Shown piece by piece: positions 1-8,024 of a stretch of DNA of 35,390 nt. The position numbers and the translations under genes are program-made. Position 1 is the stretch's first letter. Every line of letters begins with the position of its first letter. Source of the stretch: Bacteroidetes bacterium UBA955 (lineage in GTDB: Bacteria > Bacteroidota > Bacteroidia > NS11-12g > UBA955); contig DBCP01000071.1 of the NCBI GenBank assembly GCA_002293105.1, forward strand, positions 1 to 35,390. Reading direction: 5' to 3'. Below the pieces are notes generated by a model. That model did not search any database, was not told the origin of the DNA, and saw nothing but the letters and a program-made list of their open reading frames with translations.

Positions 1-36
1 CACCAAACAAAAGAGTAAATGGTTAAATTTTCCCAT
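1..36 (-). CDS. N-terminal fragment of a leftward gene, cut by the window edge
   Basis: On the minus strand an ATG at 36 opens a frame that stays open to the edge and reads MGKFNHLLFCLV. The short basic start followed by hydrophobic residues looks like the beginning of a signal peptide, but twelve codons are too few to name a product. A perfect minus-strand -7 box (TACCTTTG, 43-50) lies 6 nt before the ATG, the same geometry as at other gene starts in the window. That is the main reason to believe the start is real. The gene would be divergent from the tcdA-like gene at 78. Confidence 0.5.
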   Translation of the reverse strand, partial: MGKFNHLLFCLV

Positions 37-42
37 ACAAAA

Positions 43-50
43 CAAAGGTA
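43..50 (-). promoter_or_regulatory. Bacteroidota -7 promoter element (TACCTTTG) for the leftward gene
   Basis: Minus-strand TACCTTTG matches the TAnnTTTG consensus exactly. Six bases separate it from the ATG at 36, so the transcript should start at or a few bases before the start codon. No good -33 TTG is visible at the usual distance. It sits back to back with the plus-strand box at 65-72. Confidence 0.55.
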
Positions 51-64
51 CTTCAGAATGATGC

Positions 65-72
65 TAAATTTG
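65..72 (+). promoter_or_regulatory. Bacteroidota -7 promoter element (TAAATTTG) for the tcdA-like gene
   Basis: TAAATTTG fits TAnnTTTG exactly and ends 5 nt before the ATG at 78, predicting a leaderless or nearly leaderless mRNA. No clear -33 TTG is seen; the upstream space is shared with the divergent box at 43-50. Confidence 0.6.
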
Positions 73-77
73 CAGTT

Positions 78-794
78 ATGGATTTATCGTGGTTAGAGAG
101 AACCGAACTATTGATAGGCAAAGAATCTGTTGAGAGATTGGCCTCACGCAAGGTACTAATCGTTGGATTGGGCGGTGTAGGAAGCTTTGCCGCAGAATTT
201 GTTGCCCGCGCCGGTATTGGCAATTTAACCATCATCGACGGCGATATTGTAGACAAGACCAACAAGAACCGACAGTTGCCTGCGCTTACAAGCACCGTGG
301 GTATGAAAAAGGCTGAATTGATGGCGATGAGAATCAGCGATATCAATCCTGATGTCAATCTTCAAGTGATTGATTCATTTCAGCGTCCAGAGCACACCCA
401 GGAATTGGTTCGCGCTGAGAAGTTTGATTACGTGATGGATTGCATAGATTCAGTTACACCCAAAGTTTTCTTGATTCGCAGTTGTATTGAGAACGGACAG
501 CGGCTCATATCAAGTATGGGTGCAGGGGGTAAATTGGACGCTTCTTTGGTTGAGGTCACGGATATCGGAAATACTTTCAATTGTCCATTTGCAAAAAACG
601 TACGTAAAAGATTACATAAGAATGGCATTTATAGTGGTTTCAAGGCGGTATACAACAAGGGGGAATTGCTCAGAGACTCAGTTAGACTGACAGATGGCAG
701 TAATTTCAAGAAATCATTCTATGGTACTATTTCGTATATGCCAGCGTTGTTTGGGTTAAGAATGGCGGCTGAAGTCATCGAAGATTTGCGGTGA
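78..794 (+). CDS. tcdA: tRNA threonylcarbamoyladenosine dehydratase (TcdA/CsdL-like, ThiF/E1 fold)
   Basis: The 238-residue product is a cytosolic E1-like adenylating enzyme. It has the Rossmann nucleotide loop GLGGVGS near residues 30-36, the acidic IIDGDIVDKTNKNRQ segment that follows it in ThiF/MoeB relatives (about 52-66), and MDCIDSV around 115-121. Length and the lack of a C-terminal rhodanese domain fit TcdA, which uses ATP to cyclise t6A37 to ct6A in ANN-decoding tRNAs, rather than MoeB or ThiF. The start is the ATG at 78; ATGs at 58 and 61 are out of frame and lie upstream of the -7 box. It is a single gene, followed by the separately promoted lipoprotein gene at 838. The family is certain; the exact substrate comes from similarity. 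Confidence 0.87.
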   Translation: MDLSWLERTELLIGKESVERLASRKVLIVGLGGVGSFAAEFVARAGIGNLTIIDGDIVDKTNKNRQLPALTSTVGMKKAELMAMRISDINPDVNLQVIDSFQRPEHTQELVRAEKFDYVMDCIDSVTPKVFLIRSCIENGQRLISSMGAGGKLDASLVEVTDIGNTFNCPFAKNVRKRLHKNGIYSGFKAVYNKGELLRDSVRLTDGSNFKKSFYGTISYMPALFGLRMAAEVIEDLR

Positions 795-798
795 TGTT

Positions 799-828
799 TT
801 GATGGAATGCAGCGGTTAATTATATTTG
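799..828 (+). promoter_or_regulatory. Promoter: TTG (-33) and TATATTTG (-7) for the lipoprotein gene
   Basis: TTG at 799-801 and TATATTTG at 821-828 are 19 bp apart, the expected spacing for the Bacteroidota housekeeping sigma factor. The -7 box covers the possible TTG start at 826, so translation must start at the ATG at 838, leaving a leader of only a few bases. Confidence 0.65.
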
Positions 829-837
829 GGGAACATT

Positions 838-1299
838 ATGAAAAAAATAATCTTTAGTATTTCAGCTTTAGTGGTGTTGTTCGCAGCATCTTGTGGATCT
901 GATGGCACGAATGGTGGGGCCATCGACATTAGCGGTAAAACCAAGCAAGAGGTCTTTATGATGCATGCTTGGGATTTGAGTTCTTGGAACGATAGTTCTA
1001 GCCAAGACAATTATGACAACATTGAAGCTTGTATGAAAGATGATTTTTACAGCTTTATTTCTACCAGCCAAGTTGAAATAAACCGTGCTTCTTTGAAATG
1101 TGACGATGCCGAGAAACCCACGGAAAAGTTTGCTTGGAGCATGGCAAGTGCTGATGCTGCGCAAGTAACCGTTTTTAACTACACTTGGGATATTTCATCT
1201 TTAACTGGAGAGCAAATTGTATTGCGCCGAAAATACTTGTACAACTTCGGCGGAACCACTGAATACATCTACTCAAAAGTGGTTTTGAAAAAACACTAA
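838..1299 (+). CDS. Lipocalin-like lipoprotein (unknown ligand)
   Basis: A 153-residue envelope lipoprotein. The leader MKKIIFSISALVVLFAASC ends in a lipobox with the modified cysteine at residue 19, followed by a Gly/Ser/Asp-rich linker. The rest has the look of small Bacteroidota lipocalin-like domains: a W-rich opening, a cysteine followed by DDFYSF, a second cysteine (LKCDD), a FAWSM strand and a final ISSLTGEQIVL strand. This assignment comes from remembered family patterns and is only moderately sure. The ATG at 838 was chosen because an in-frame TTG at 826 falls inside the -7 box. Its stop codon abuts the stop of the opposite-strand TPR gene with no base between them. Confidence 0.6.
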   Translation: MKKIIFSISALVVLFAASCGSDGTNGGAIDISGKTKQEVFMMHAWDLSSWNDSSSQDNYDNIEACMKDDFYSFISTSQVEINRASLKCDDAEKPTEKFAWSMASADAAQVTVFNYTWDISSLTGEQIVLRRKYLYNFGGTTEYIYSKVVLKKH

Positions 1300-2304
1300 T
1301 TACTGAACATTTTTCAATCCGATTTTGGCGAGGTCGAGACCCGGATTGATTGATAAAGCGGCTTTGTATTCTTGCAGGGCCGCTTTTTTATTGCCTTGCA
1401 TTTCATAACAGTAGCCTTTCAATGCCATGGCGTTGACAAATTCGGGATTCAAATCCAACGTCTTTTCGCACCAATCAATGCTCTCTTCAAAATTCTCAAA
1501 CAACGATTGAATCACAGCTAGGTTGTAATGGGCAAATATATGGTTGGGATTCACTTTGATTACGCGCTCATAATACGACATCGCATCGGCATATTTCTGT
1601 TGATTTTGCAGAACCAAACCCAATGTATAAAGGGCTTCATCGCTGAATTCGTTCATGCGAACTGCTTTATTAGCCCATGTTAAAACCAATGGATCATTGC
1701 GATGATTAAGAATCAGTACTTTCTGCATGACGGCATCGAAATTTTCAGGATTGACGGTCAGCGCCCGATCAATGATTGCCTCTGCTTTGAGGGTATCTTT
1801 TTGCTCTTTGTGGGCGATGGAAAGCATCACAAACGCCGGGTCCGCGAACTCGGGTTGATCGAGTAACCCCGTATATAATTTAATGGCTTCTGGATATTGC
1901 TGTCGCGCCAAATGGTATTTGGCCAACAGTGATGCAGCCGCATAATAATCAGGTTTTAATTCCAGGGTTTTGGTGAGGTGCAACTTGGTTTTCTCTGAAT
2001 TGGTAGAATCCATGGAAATCAGGGTTTCCGCACATCGAAAATGATACAGCGGTTGTTTGGGATTCAGTGTGATGGCGAATTCAAAATCGAGCACAGCATC
2101 ATTGAACCGCTTTTCATAATAAAACGTATTTCCGCGTTTGTAGTATAACTCTGCATCGTCTGGCTTAGCATTGATTTTTGCAGAAATCGCCCTGACGTCT
2201 TCAGAGTAGGTGGTGTCAGTTTCACTAATAAATCGGCCGGAATTTCGGTTGCTGTTGCAAGAAAGAACAACAATTAGAACGATTGATAAAACAATCTTCT
2301 TCAT
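1300..2304 (-). CDS. TPR-repeat lipoprotein
   Basis: The 334-residue product begins MKKIVLSIVLIVVLSC, a lipoprotein leader with Cys16, then carries tandem tetratricopeptide repeats to the end. Typical helices include AELYYKRGNTFYYEKRFND, ALYTLGLVLQNQQKYAD, HIFAHYNLAVIQSLFENFE and a last KKAALQEYKAALSINPG. TPRs are protein-binding scaffolds; the partner is unknown. The frame runs on upstream to 2403, but those 33 codons are a reading of tRNA-Leu, so the ATG at 2304 is the start. Only 3 nt separate it from the mature tRNA 3' end. The gene has no promoter of its own that I can see and is probably transcribed from the tRNA promoter. Confidence 0.85.
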   Translation of the reverse strand: MKKIVLSIVLIVVLSCNSNRNSGRFISETDTTYSEDVRAISAKINAKPDDAELYYKRGNTFYYEKRFNDAVLDFEFAITLNPKQPLYHFRCAETLISMDSTNSEKTKLHLTKTLELKPDYYAAASLLAKYHLARQQYPEAIKLYTGLLDQPEFADPAFVMLSIAHKEQKDTLKAEAIIDRALTVNPENFDAVMQKVLILNHRNDPLVLTWANKAVRMNEFSDEALYTLGLVLQNQQKYADAMSYYERVIKVNPNHIFAHYNLAVIQSLFENFEESIDWCEKTLDLNPEFVNAMALKGYCYEMQGNKKAALQEYKAALSINPGLDLAKIGLKNVQ

Positions 2305-2307
2305 TTG

Positions 2308-2393
2308 TGCTCGGGACGGGAATCGAACCCGTACTCTCATTACTGAAAACAGGATTTTAAGTCCTGCGCGTCTACCTATTCCGCCACCCGAGC
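2308..2393 (-). tRNA. tRNA-Leu (anticodon UAA)
   Basis: Read on the minus strand, an 86-nt tRNA folds with a 7-bp acceptor stem (GCTCGGG pairing with CCCGAGC), a D arm, an anticodon stem CAGGA/TCCTG with loop CTTAAAA (anticodon TAA at 2357-2359), a long class II variable arm as expected for leucine, and a T arm with GGTTCGATTCC. The discriminator is A at 2308. CCA is not encoded. The promoter box lies 7 nt before the 5' end, and the TPR gene starts 3 nt after the 3' end. Confidence 0.97.
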
Positions 2394-2400
2394 GAGACTG

Positions 2401-2408
2401 CAAAAATA
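2401..2408 (-). promoter_or_regulatory. -7 promoter element (TATTTTTG) of tRNA-Leu
   Basis: Minus-strand TATTTTTG is an exact TAnnTTTG match and ends 7 nt before the tRNA 5' end. Because the tRNA end is fixed, it is a useful ruler: transcription must begin within those few bases. It lies between the rocD stop and the tRNA. No clear -33 TTG was found. Confidence 0.65.
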
Positions 2409-2424
2409 TGGAATTTTTCGGAGA

Positions 2425-3651
2425 TTATTTCGTTACTGCGTCAATAGTATTGGCGATAATGTCTGCTGCCATTTCAATTTGTTCTTGTGTAATGGTCAGC
2501 GGCGGAGCAAAACGAATTGTGTGGGTATGGGTTTGCTTGGCCAACAATCCATTGGCTTTCAATGCCAAACACACGTCATAGGCGGTTTTTCCGTTTCCAA
2601 ATGGAACAATATCAATGGCGTTTAACAATCCTTTACCCCGCACGTCGGAAACGATCGAAGCCTTGATCATTTGCAAACGATTGCGAAATACTTGACCCAA
2701 TTTTTCAGCATTTTCGGCCAAATTCTCATCAACAAGTACTTTCAAAGCGGCCATTGCAACGGCACAGGCCAAGGGATTTCCTCCGAATGTGGAACCGTGC
2801 TGACCTGGGTGTAAGACGTTCATTACTTCATGGTTGGTCAACACGGCACTCACAGGAAATACTCCGCCCCCCAAAGCTTTACCCAAAATCAGTATGTCGG
2901 GCTTTACACCCGCATGCTCTGAGCAGAGCATTTTACCCGTTCTTCCCAGTCCTGTTTGTACTTCATCGGCAATCCACAATACATTGTATTTGCTACACAA
3001 TGCCCGAACCCCAGCTAAGTAATTTTCATCCGGAACGATTACCCCAGCCTCCCCTTGTATCGGCTCAACCATGAATGCCGCTACATGTCCGTCCTGCAAC
3101 GCTTTATCCAACGCATCCAAATCATTGTAGGGAACGATTTCAAATCCGGGAACGAAAGGACCAAAATCGCCATAGGAATCAGGGTCTTGTGAGCTTGAAA
3201 TCGCCGCGATGGTTCTACCCCAGAAATTTCCAGATGCAAAAACAATTTTGGCTTGATTGGATGGTATGCCTTTAACAGTGTAACCCCATTTTCTGGCCAA
3301 TTTGATGGCGGTCTCTCCACCTTCAACGCCAGTATTCATGGGTAATACTCGGTCAAAACCGAGCAATTCTGTAATATATTTTTCGAATGGGCCCAGTTGA
3401 TCATTGTGAAACGCTCTACTCGTTAGTGTGATTCGTTGGCTTTGGTCATGCAGTGCCTGAATAATCTTGGGGTGACAGTGACCTTGGTTAACCGCCGAAT
3501 AGGCCGACAAGAAATCAAAATATTTATTGCCATCTACATCCCAAACGAATACACCCTCACCTTTCGACAAAACCACTGGCAATGGGTGGTAATTGTGCGC
3601 TCCATACTCATTTTCTAACGAAATATATTCCTGGGATTTACTTGAACTCAT
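2425..3651 (-). CDS. rocD: Ornithine aminotransferase (PLP enzyme)
   Basis: The 408-residue product is a class III aminotransferase that moves the delta-amino group of ornithine to 2-oxoglutarate, giving glutamate semialdehyde and linking arginine, proline and glutamate metabolism in the cytosol. Its opening [19 protein letters not shown] is typical of ornithine aminotransferase. The [17 protein letters not shown] segment, [13 protein letters not shown] (about 227-239) and the PLP lysine K258 in [10 protein letters not shown] follow, then [11 protein letters not shown]. The C-terminal [14 protein letters not shown] segment is also normal for the family. It is full length with an ATG start 4 nt behind a perfect -7 box. 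The divergent neighbour at 3714 is an outer-membrane protein with no obvious link. Confidence 0.93.
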   Translation of the reverse strand: MSSSKSQEYISLENEYGAHNYHPLPVVLSKGEGVFVWDVDGNKYFDFLSAYSAVNQGHCHPKIIQALHDQSQRITLTSRAFHNDQLGPFEKYITELLGFDRVLPMNTGVEGGETAIKLARKWGYTVKGIPSNQAKIVFASGNFWGRTIAAISSSQDPDSYGDFGPFVPGFEIVPYNDLDALDKALQDGHVAAFMVEPIQGEAGVIVPDENYLAGVRALCSKYNVLWIADEVQTGLGRTGKMLCSEHAGVKPDILILGKALGGGVFPVSAVLTNHEVMNVLHPGQHGSTFGGNPLACAVAMAALKVLVDENLAENAEKLGQVFRNRLQMIKASIVSDVRGKGLLNAIDIVPFGNGKTAYDVCLALKANGLLAKQTHTHTIRFAPPLTITQEQIEMAADIIANTIDAVTK

Positions 3652-3655
3652 GGTA

Positions 3656-3663
3656 CAAAGGTA
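3656..3663 (-). promoter_or_regulatory. -7 promoter element (TACCTTTG) for rocD
   Basis: Minus-strand TACCTTTG matches TAnnTTTG exactly and ends only 4 nt before the rocD ATG at 3651, the tightest spacing in the window. The -33 region is weak. Confidence 0.6.
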
Positions 3664-3713
3664 ATACTGAGATTGAGTTTGTAAATCGATGTGGGTGGTT
3701 GTATCTTCGGAAC

Positions 3714-6700
3714 GTGTGGTTTTTCAGGCCTTTTTTCATTTGGTGTCAATCCCAATCCAAACAATCCCTGCGCATTTTGGGGCTTGTTTTGGTATTTTGT
3801 ATCCTATTCATTCCTGAAAATCACGCGCAAGTAAAGGAACTATCATTTGATCGGATAGTATTGGAACTGCCTCACAAACAGATGGATACAATCAATCAGA
3901 TTCAACAAAAATCCATCGATTCCATTTTTGGAATGGCGGCCGTTGATTTGATGGAATTTGAGCGCGTGTTGGGTTATAAATTGAGTGGACAGCTGCATTT
4001 AAGATTGATACAATCAGCCCCGGAGTACCAATCCGCCCTTCAACAGCACCCAATTTGGCTAGAGCGCTACCAATCCCAATACATGGCAGTCTCAAGCAAC
4101 CACTTCCCCATTTTTGTTGGTGCCACATTCGATCAAATTCGTATTCAACTTCGATATGTCATCGCCTATTATACATTGAATGAATTTCTCAATGGTAGCA
4201 GTATCCGACAGAAAATGACCCAGTCGGGATACCATCATTTCCCTAGCTGGCTGTCTCAGGGTTTCTGTGCCTATTGGTCCAATGGTTGGAATATCCGGGC
4301 GAAAGATGAATTCGACTACTTCCAAAACAAAGGCGCATTTCCATCGCCAAACCAAATAGAACCGATGTCAGCACAAACCTATGGGCGATATATTTGGTCG
4401 AGCTGGATAAAAGAATTCGGAACTTCTGCAATTACGAACTTTTGGTTTGTTTTAAAATACACCGGCCATTCCTCTTCAGCCATTGAATTTGTTGTTGGCG
4501 AATCATTCTCAGATTGGTATGCTGATTGGAAACGCAAAAACATCGTGCGAGACGGTAATACAACACCCTCGGATATTGACATTGCTGTAGACAAGGCTCA
4601 ATCACCCATATTGGATTTGATTCGCTTGGGAAAAAATCAAGGATTCCTTTACAAATTGTTCGTACCGGATATGGAGGTTTGGGCTTTGGAATCATCGAAA
4701 ATATCCATCGCAAAAAAGCAATCATCATACATTTACCGGTCTTTACACGCCAAATTAATGCCTGAGGCAACATTCTATTTGACTACCCCGATTCCTTCCG
4801 TTTCGGCTTCTAGTAAGCGAAAAATGTTGATACTAACTACCACTGGAAACACCTTGTTTTTATTGGATACGATGGGACAAATCCTCAAAGTACAAGGAGT
4901 AGATTCTAGGGTCACCTTGCCGCAGTTTCCCAGTATGGGCGATGCCATCAATAGTCAAGGCACCGATTTAGAATACGATTTGAGCGACGCCATTTTCCAG
5001 CATTGGGGATTTTCCTACAGAAACTCCTTTACCGAAGCGCTCAAAGGTCGATTGTCACCCCGAGAATCAAACATCATCTATCCTCGCCTTGCATGGGCTG
5101 CCTCAACCACCAAGTCATCAAAGGATTCTACAGCAATTCTAAATGAATACTATATTGAAAAAAGGAAGATTGGAACGGAGAAATCGATGATGTCATTGAT
5201 CAAACAACGATCGGTATTTAATGAAACTCTATGGAGTGATACTGTTTCGTCCCAAGATGATGTAGACGGTTTAATTATTGAAAGTAAAGATATAATTAGT
5301 CATATTCAATCATTTGATAATAAGTGGTTTATAAATTTTTCAAAAATCAATGATTCGTCATTAATTCGATGGAAAATTCCACTCTTTGGTGGATTTGCAA
5401 ACCAACAGTTGGACCGCCAACAAACCGGCGAAGTGAATATTGTCGAACTTGGTTTTTCAAACAATAAAAACGCTATTCGGTGGATCGACATTACCAGCTT
5501 TACGGCGACCGACATCATTGAAATGAAGCGAAAATACGAGACGACAGTTAGGGATTCGACCGACATTCACTCTGACTTAGCCATTGACACCCTCGAAAAA
5601 ACAATGCGCGTTGACACATGGACGTATGTATCGCCCTACCCCAAAAAGGACTTATCCAGACAAAGATCTCCGGAGGGCAACGCAATCTACACCAAGGGAA
5701 TGTTCAGTGTACGCAGGGCGAAGAGTTCGATTGGTTTAGAGAAAGGTGGCATCGCACTGAGCAATGAAGAGCCCGGTGATTTTCCGAATGTTAGCAGCAT
5801 TGACCCGAATTCACTATACAACCACCCACTAACACCAGAATTGCGGTTTTACCTATCAAATCCAAGGTGGGGACACACCTTGAAAGCAGGTATTTTGACG
5901 AATCTCCCGATGAGTAGAATGGCTGTAAGAATGATACAACACTGGAAAATTGGCGATTGGCAAATTGGTCAGCATTATTACCATCGCAGCAGGGATTATA
6001 CGATCAGAGAAACTACCTTGTTTCAAAATTTGGGGGATCAATTGCGACTGGAAGCCTTGCGGAATTACCGGAAGGTTGTAGACTTAGGTGTGGCAGTCCG
6101 ATTTCAGCGCGACCTACAGTTTCAAAAGGTAAATGGACCATTTTCCGCGTTAAAACCCCAAGACGCGTTGGGCAGTAAAACGCTCATACTCTTCGGGAAG
6201 ACCAGTTTATCCGGTCGGAATCTGCGGGAGTTTTATCGCGCCAAGTACAATTTTGATGGTCAAATCGCCGCATCCCAATTTTCCTTTGGAAATAACATAA
6301 AAGACATGGGCTATCATCTTCAGTTCCACGGCACAGTTCAAAAGCAACTTGAGTCTTGGATGTCGGTGCGTGGTGATTTACAGCTTAACGCAAGCTTAGG
6401 TAACAGAAAAACCCAATTTTGGATTGGTGGTTCTGAGGGTTGGATCAGTCCAACACCCTGGGATTTAAAACACCAAGGGATGATTGATTCGCGCAACGTT
6501 TATGCCTACCGCAGGGTTGGTGGTTATGTTCGGGGATTTCAAACGGGTGAGCGACTGGGACATTCTTCAGCGGTCACTAACGTTGAGCTGGCGATATCAC
6601 CTTACGGCTTTTTACACAAGAATTTATCGAAGTCGATTTTGTTGCAGCAGTTACAATTTTACGGATTTTTAGACGCAGGAACCGCCTTCATCGGTTCGGG

Positions 6701-6920
6701 CTTGGGCTCACCTGAAAACCCCTTTAATCTGGTGCAGTTTGCAACATCAAATTACAGGGCGGATGTTTTTGCTCAAAGGAATCCTTGGATTGTTGGGACA
6801 GGTTTTGGCGTTAGAAGCACAATTCTTAAAATGCCAATTCGCTATGAAGTGGCTTGGGGCCTAAAAGAAGGGAAAATTCTTGCGCCAATCCAACATGTAT
6901 GTATGACTTGGATTTTTTAG
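3714..6920 (+). CDS. Large outer-membrane protein: degenerate gluzincin-like domain plus C-terminal Omp85-like barrel
   Basis: About 1068 residues if started at the GTG at 3714; a TTG at 3699 is also possible and there is no ATG in frame before the signal peptide. A hydrophobic stretch [19 protein letters not shown] looks like a signal peptide ending in -AQ. Residues about 70-260 resemble the peptidase_MA/gluzincin domain of large Bacteroidota TolB-like proteins: [14 protein letters not shown] near 176 matches the usual P-L/W-x-x-E-G-L-A-E-Y segment. The helix that should carry HExxH reads AYYTLNEFL, so the zinc site appears lost. The middle may be a worn beta-propeller. The C-terminal third looks like an outer-membrane barrel, with [12 protein letters not shown] near 940, FLDAGTAF and GTGFGVRS, as in Omp85-type barrels. 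It precedes mreB on the same strand; a functional link is not shown. Confidence 0.65.
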   Translation: MWFFRPFFIWCQSQSKQSLRILGLVLVFCILFIPENHAQVKELSFDRIVLELPHKQMDTINQIQQKSIDSIFGMAAVDLMEFERVLGYKLSGQLHLRLIQSAPEYQSALQQHPIWLERYQSQYMAVSSNHFPIFVGATFDQIRIQLRYVIAYYTLNEFLNGSSIRQKMTQSGYHHFPSWLSQGFCAYWSNGWNIRAKDEFDYFQNKGAFPSPNQIEPMSAQTYGRYIWSSWIKEFGTSAITNFWFVLKYTGHSSSAIEFVVGESFSDWYADWKRKNIVRDGNTTPSDIDIAVDKAQSPILDLIRLGKNQGFLYKLFVPDMEVWALESSKISIAKKQSSYIYRSLHAKLMPEATFYLTTPIPSVSASSKRKMLILTTTGNTLFLLDTMGQILKVQGVDSRVTLPQFPSMGDAINSQGTDLEYDLSDAIFQHWGFSYRNSFTEALKGRLSPRESNIIYPRLAWAASTTKSSKDSTAILNEYYIEKRKIGTEKSMMSLIKQRSVFNETLWSDTVSSQDDVDGLIIESKDIISHIQSFDNKWFINFSKINDSSLIRWKIPLFGGFANQQLDRQQTGEVNIVELGFSNNKNAIRWIDITSFTATDIIEMKRKYETTVRDSTDIHSDLAIDTLEKTMRVDTWTYVSPYPKKDLSRQRSPEGNAIYTKGMFSVRRAKSSIGLEKGGIALSNEEPGDFPNVSSIDPNSLYNHPLTPELRFYLSNPRWGHTLKAGILTNLPMSRMAVRMIQHWKIGDWQIGQHYYHRSRDYTIRETTLFQNLGDQLRLEALRNYRKVVDLGVAVRFQRDLQFQKVNGPFSALKPQDALGSKTLILFGKTSLSGRNLREFYRAKYNFDGQIAASQFSFGNNIKDMGYHLQFHGTVQKQLESWMSVRGDLQLNASLGNRKTQFWIGGSEGWISPTPWDLKHQGMIDSRNVYAYRRVGGYVRGFQTGERLGHSSAVTNVELAISPYGFLHKNLSKSILLQQLQFYGFLDAGTAFIGSGLGSPENPFNLVQFATSNYRADVFAQRNPWIVGTGFGVRSTILKMPIRYEVAWGLKEGKILAPIQHVCMTWIF

Positions 6921-6987
6921 TAAATAAGTAAAAAAAGGTGTCCAAATTGTTGTGATTTGTGTTTATTTTGCAACACACAATATACCC

Positions 6988-8013
6988 ATGAGTTTTTTTA
7001 GTTTTCTAACCCAAGAACTTGCAATTGACCTCGGCACTGCCAACACGTTAATCATTCACAAGGACAAGGTTGTTGTTGATGAACCAAGCATCATCGCAAT
7101 CGAGAGAAATACCGGCAATGTTATCGCCATTGGCAAAGACGCCATGCAAATGTTCGGAAAAGAAAACGAGGGTATCAAAACCATTCGTCCTTTGAAAGAC
7201 GGTGTAATTGCAGATTTCCAAGCAGCAGAGCACATGATTCGCGGGATGATCAAAATGATGAATCAAAAGCAGCGATGGATTTCTCCACAGTTAAAAATGG
7301 TTATTTGCATTCCCAGCGGCATTACAGAAGTTGAAAAGCGTGCTGTAAAGGATTCTGCTGAGCGAAGCGGCGCCAAGGAAGTTTACCTCATACACGAGCC
7401 AATGGCTGCGGCTGTGGGTATCGGTATCGATGTTACACAACCACAGGGTAACATGATTGTTGACATCGGGGGTGGAACTACAGAAATCGCCATCATTGCT
7501 TTGGGTGGCATAGTGTGTGACGAGAGCATTCGCGTTGCTGGAGACGAGTTCAACTTGGATATTTTGGAATACATGCGTCGCGAGCACAATTTGTTAATTG
7601 GTGAGCGCACAGCAGAGAAGATTAAAATACATATTGGTTCCGCTTTGCAAGAGTTGGATAGCCCACCAGAAGATTACGCTGTATTTGGCCGTGATTTGAT
7701 GACTGGTATCCCCAAGCAGATCATTGTAAGTTATAGTGAAATCGCCAGGGCGTTGGATAAGAGCATCATGAAGGTTGAAGAAGCCGTTTTGCGTGCTTTG
7801 GAACAATCACCTCCAGAATTAAGCGCCGATATTTTGTCGAATGGAATTTGGTTGACCGGCGGCGGTGCCTTGCTTCGCGGTTTGGACAAGCGTATTTCTG
7901 CCAAGACAAAGTTGCGCGTACACATTGCAGAAGATCCCCTTCGTGCGGTAGTGAGAGGCACGGGAACTGCATTGAAGAACATTGGCCGATTCAAATTCTT
8001 AATGACAGCTTAA
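6988..8013 (+). CDS. mreB: Rod shape-determining actin homologue MreB
   Basis: The 341-residue cytosolic actin-like ATPase forms membrane-bound filaments that steer the elongation machinery. Hallmarks are the phosphate-1 loop AIDLGTANTLI near the N-terminus, the phosphate-2 loop VDIGGGTTEIAII (about 157-169) and the adenosine loop WLTGGGALLRGLD. The N-terminal FFSFLTQE is typical of Bacteroidota MreB and fixes the start at the ATG at 6988; the frame extends 12 codons upstream but without family residues. It is the first gene of the operon mreB-mreC-mreD-mrdA-rodA. A weak promoter candidate (TTATTTTG, 6963-6970, one mismatch) lies ahead, but no -33 fits, so transcription may also come through from the outer-membrane gene. 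Confidence 0.97.
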   Translation: MSFFSFLTQELAIDLGTANTLIIHKDKVVVDEPSIIAIERNTGNVIAIGKDAMQMFGKENEGIKTIRPLKDGVIADFQAAEHMIRGMIKMMNQKQRWISPQLKMVICIPSGITEVEKRAVKDSAERSGAKEVYLIHEPMAAAVGIGIDVTQPQGNMIVDIGGGTTEIAIIALGGIVCDESIRVAGDEFNLDILEYMRREHNLLIGERTAEKIKIHIGSALQELDSPPEDYAVFGRDLMTGIPKQIIVSYSEIARALDKSIMKVEEAVLRALEQSPPELSADILSNGIWLTGGGALLRGLDKRISAKTKLRVHIAEDPLRAVVRGTGTALKNIGRFKFLMTA

Positions 8014-8024
8014 TCGATTAGGCT

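Noticed and set aside
826-837. TTG start four codons upstream of the lipoprotein
   Set aside because: It lies inside the -7 box TATATTTG, so it would not be in the transcript.
2305-2403. Upstream extension of the TPR protein (33 extra residues containing GGGIGRRAGLK)
   Set aside because: These codons are a translation of the tRNA-Leu gene, a well-known false N-terminus. The lipoprotein leader starts at 2304.
2210-2581. Plus-strand 123-codon frame with CARDGNRTRTL
   Set aside because: It is the antisense reading of the same tRNA-Leu and of rocD/TPR coding sequence, a familiar spurious protein.
6963-6970. Promoter box TTATTTTG before mreB
   Set aside because: One mismatch and no -33 TTG at a suitable distance; mentioned in the mreB entry but not called as a feature.
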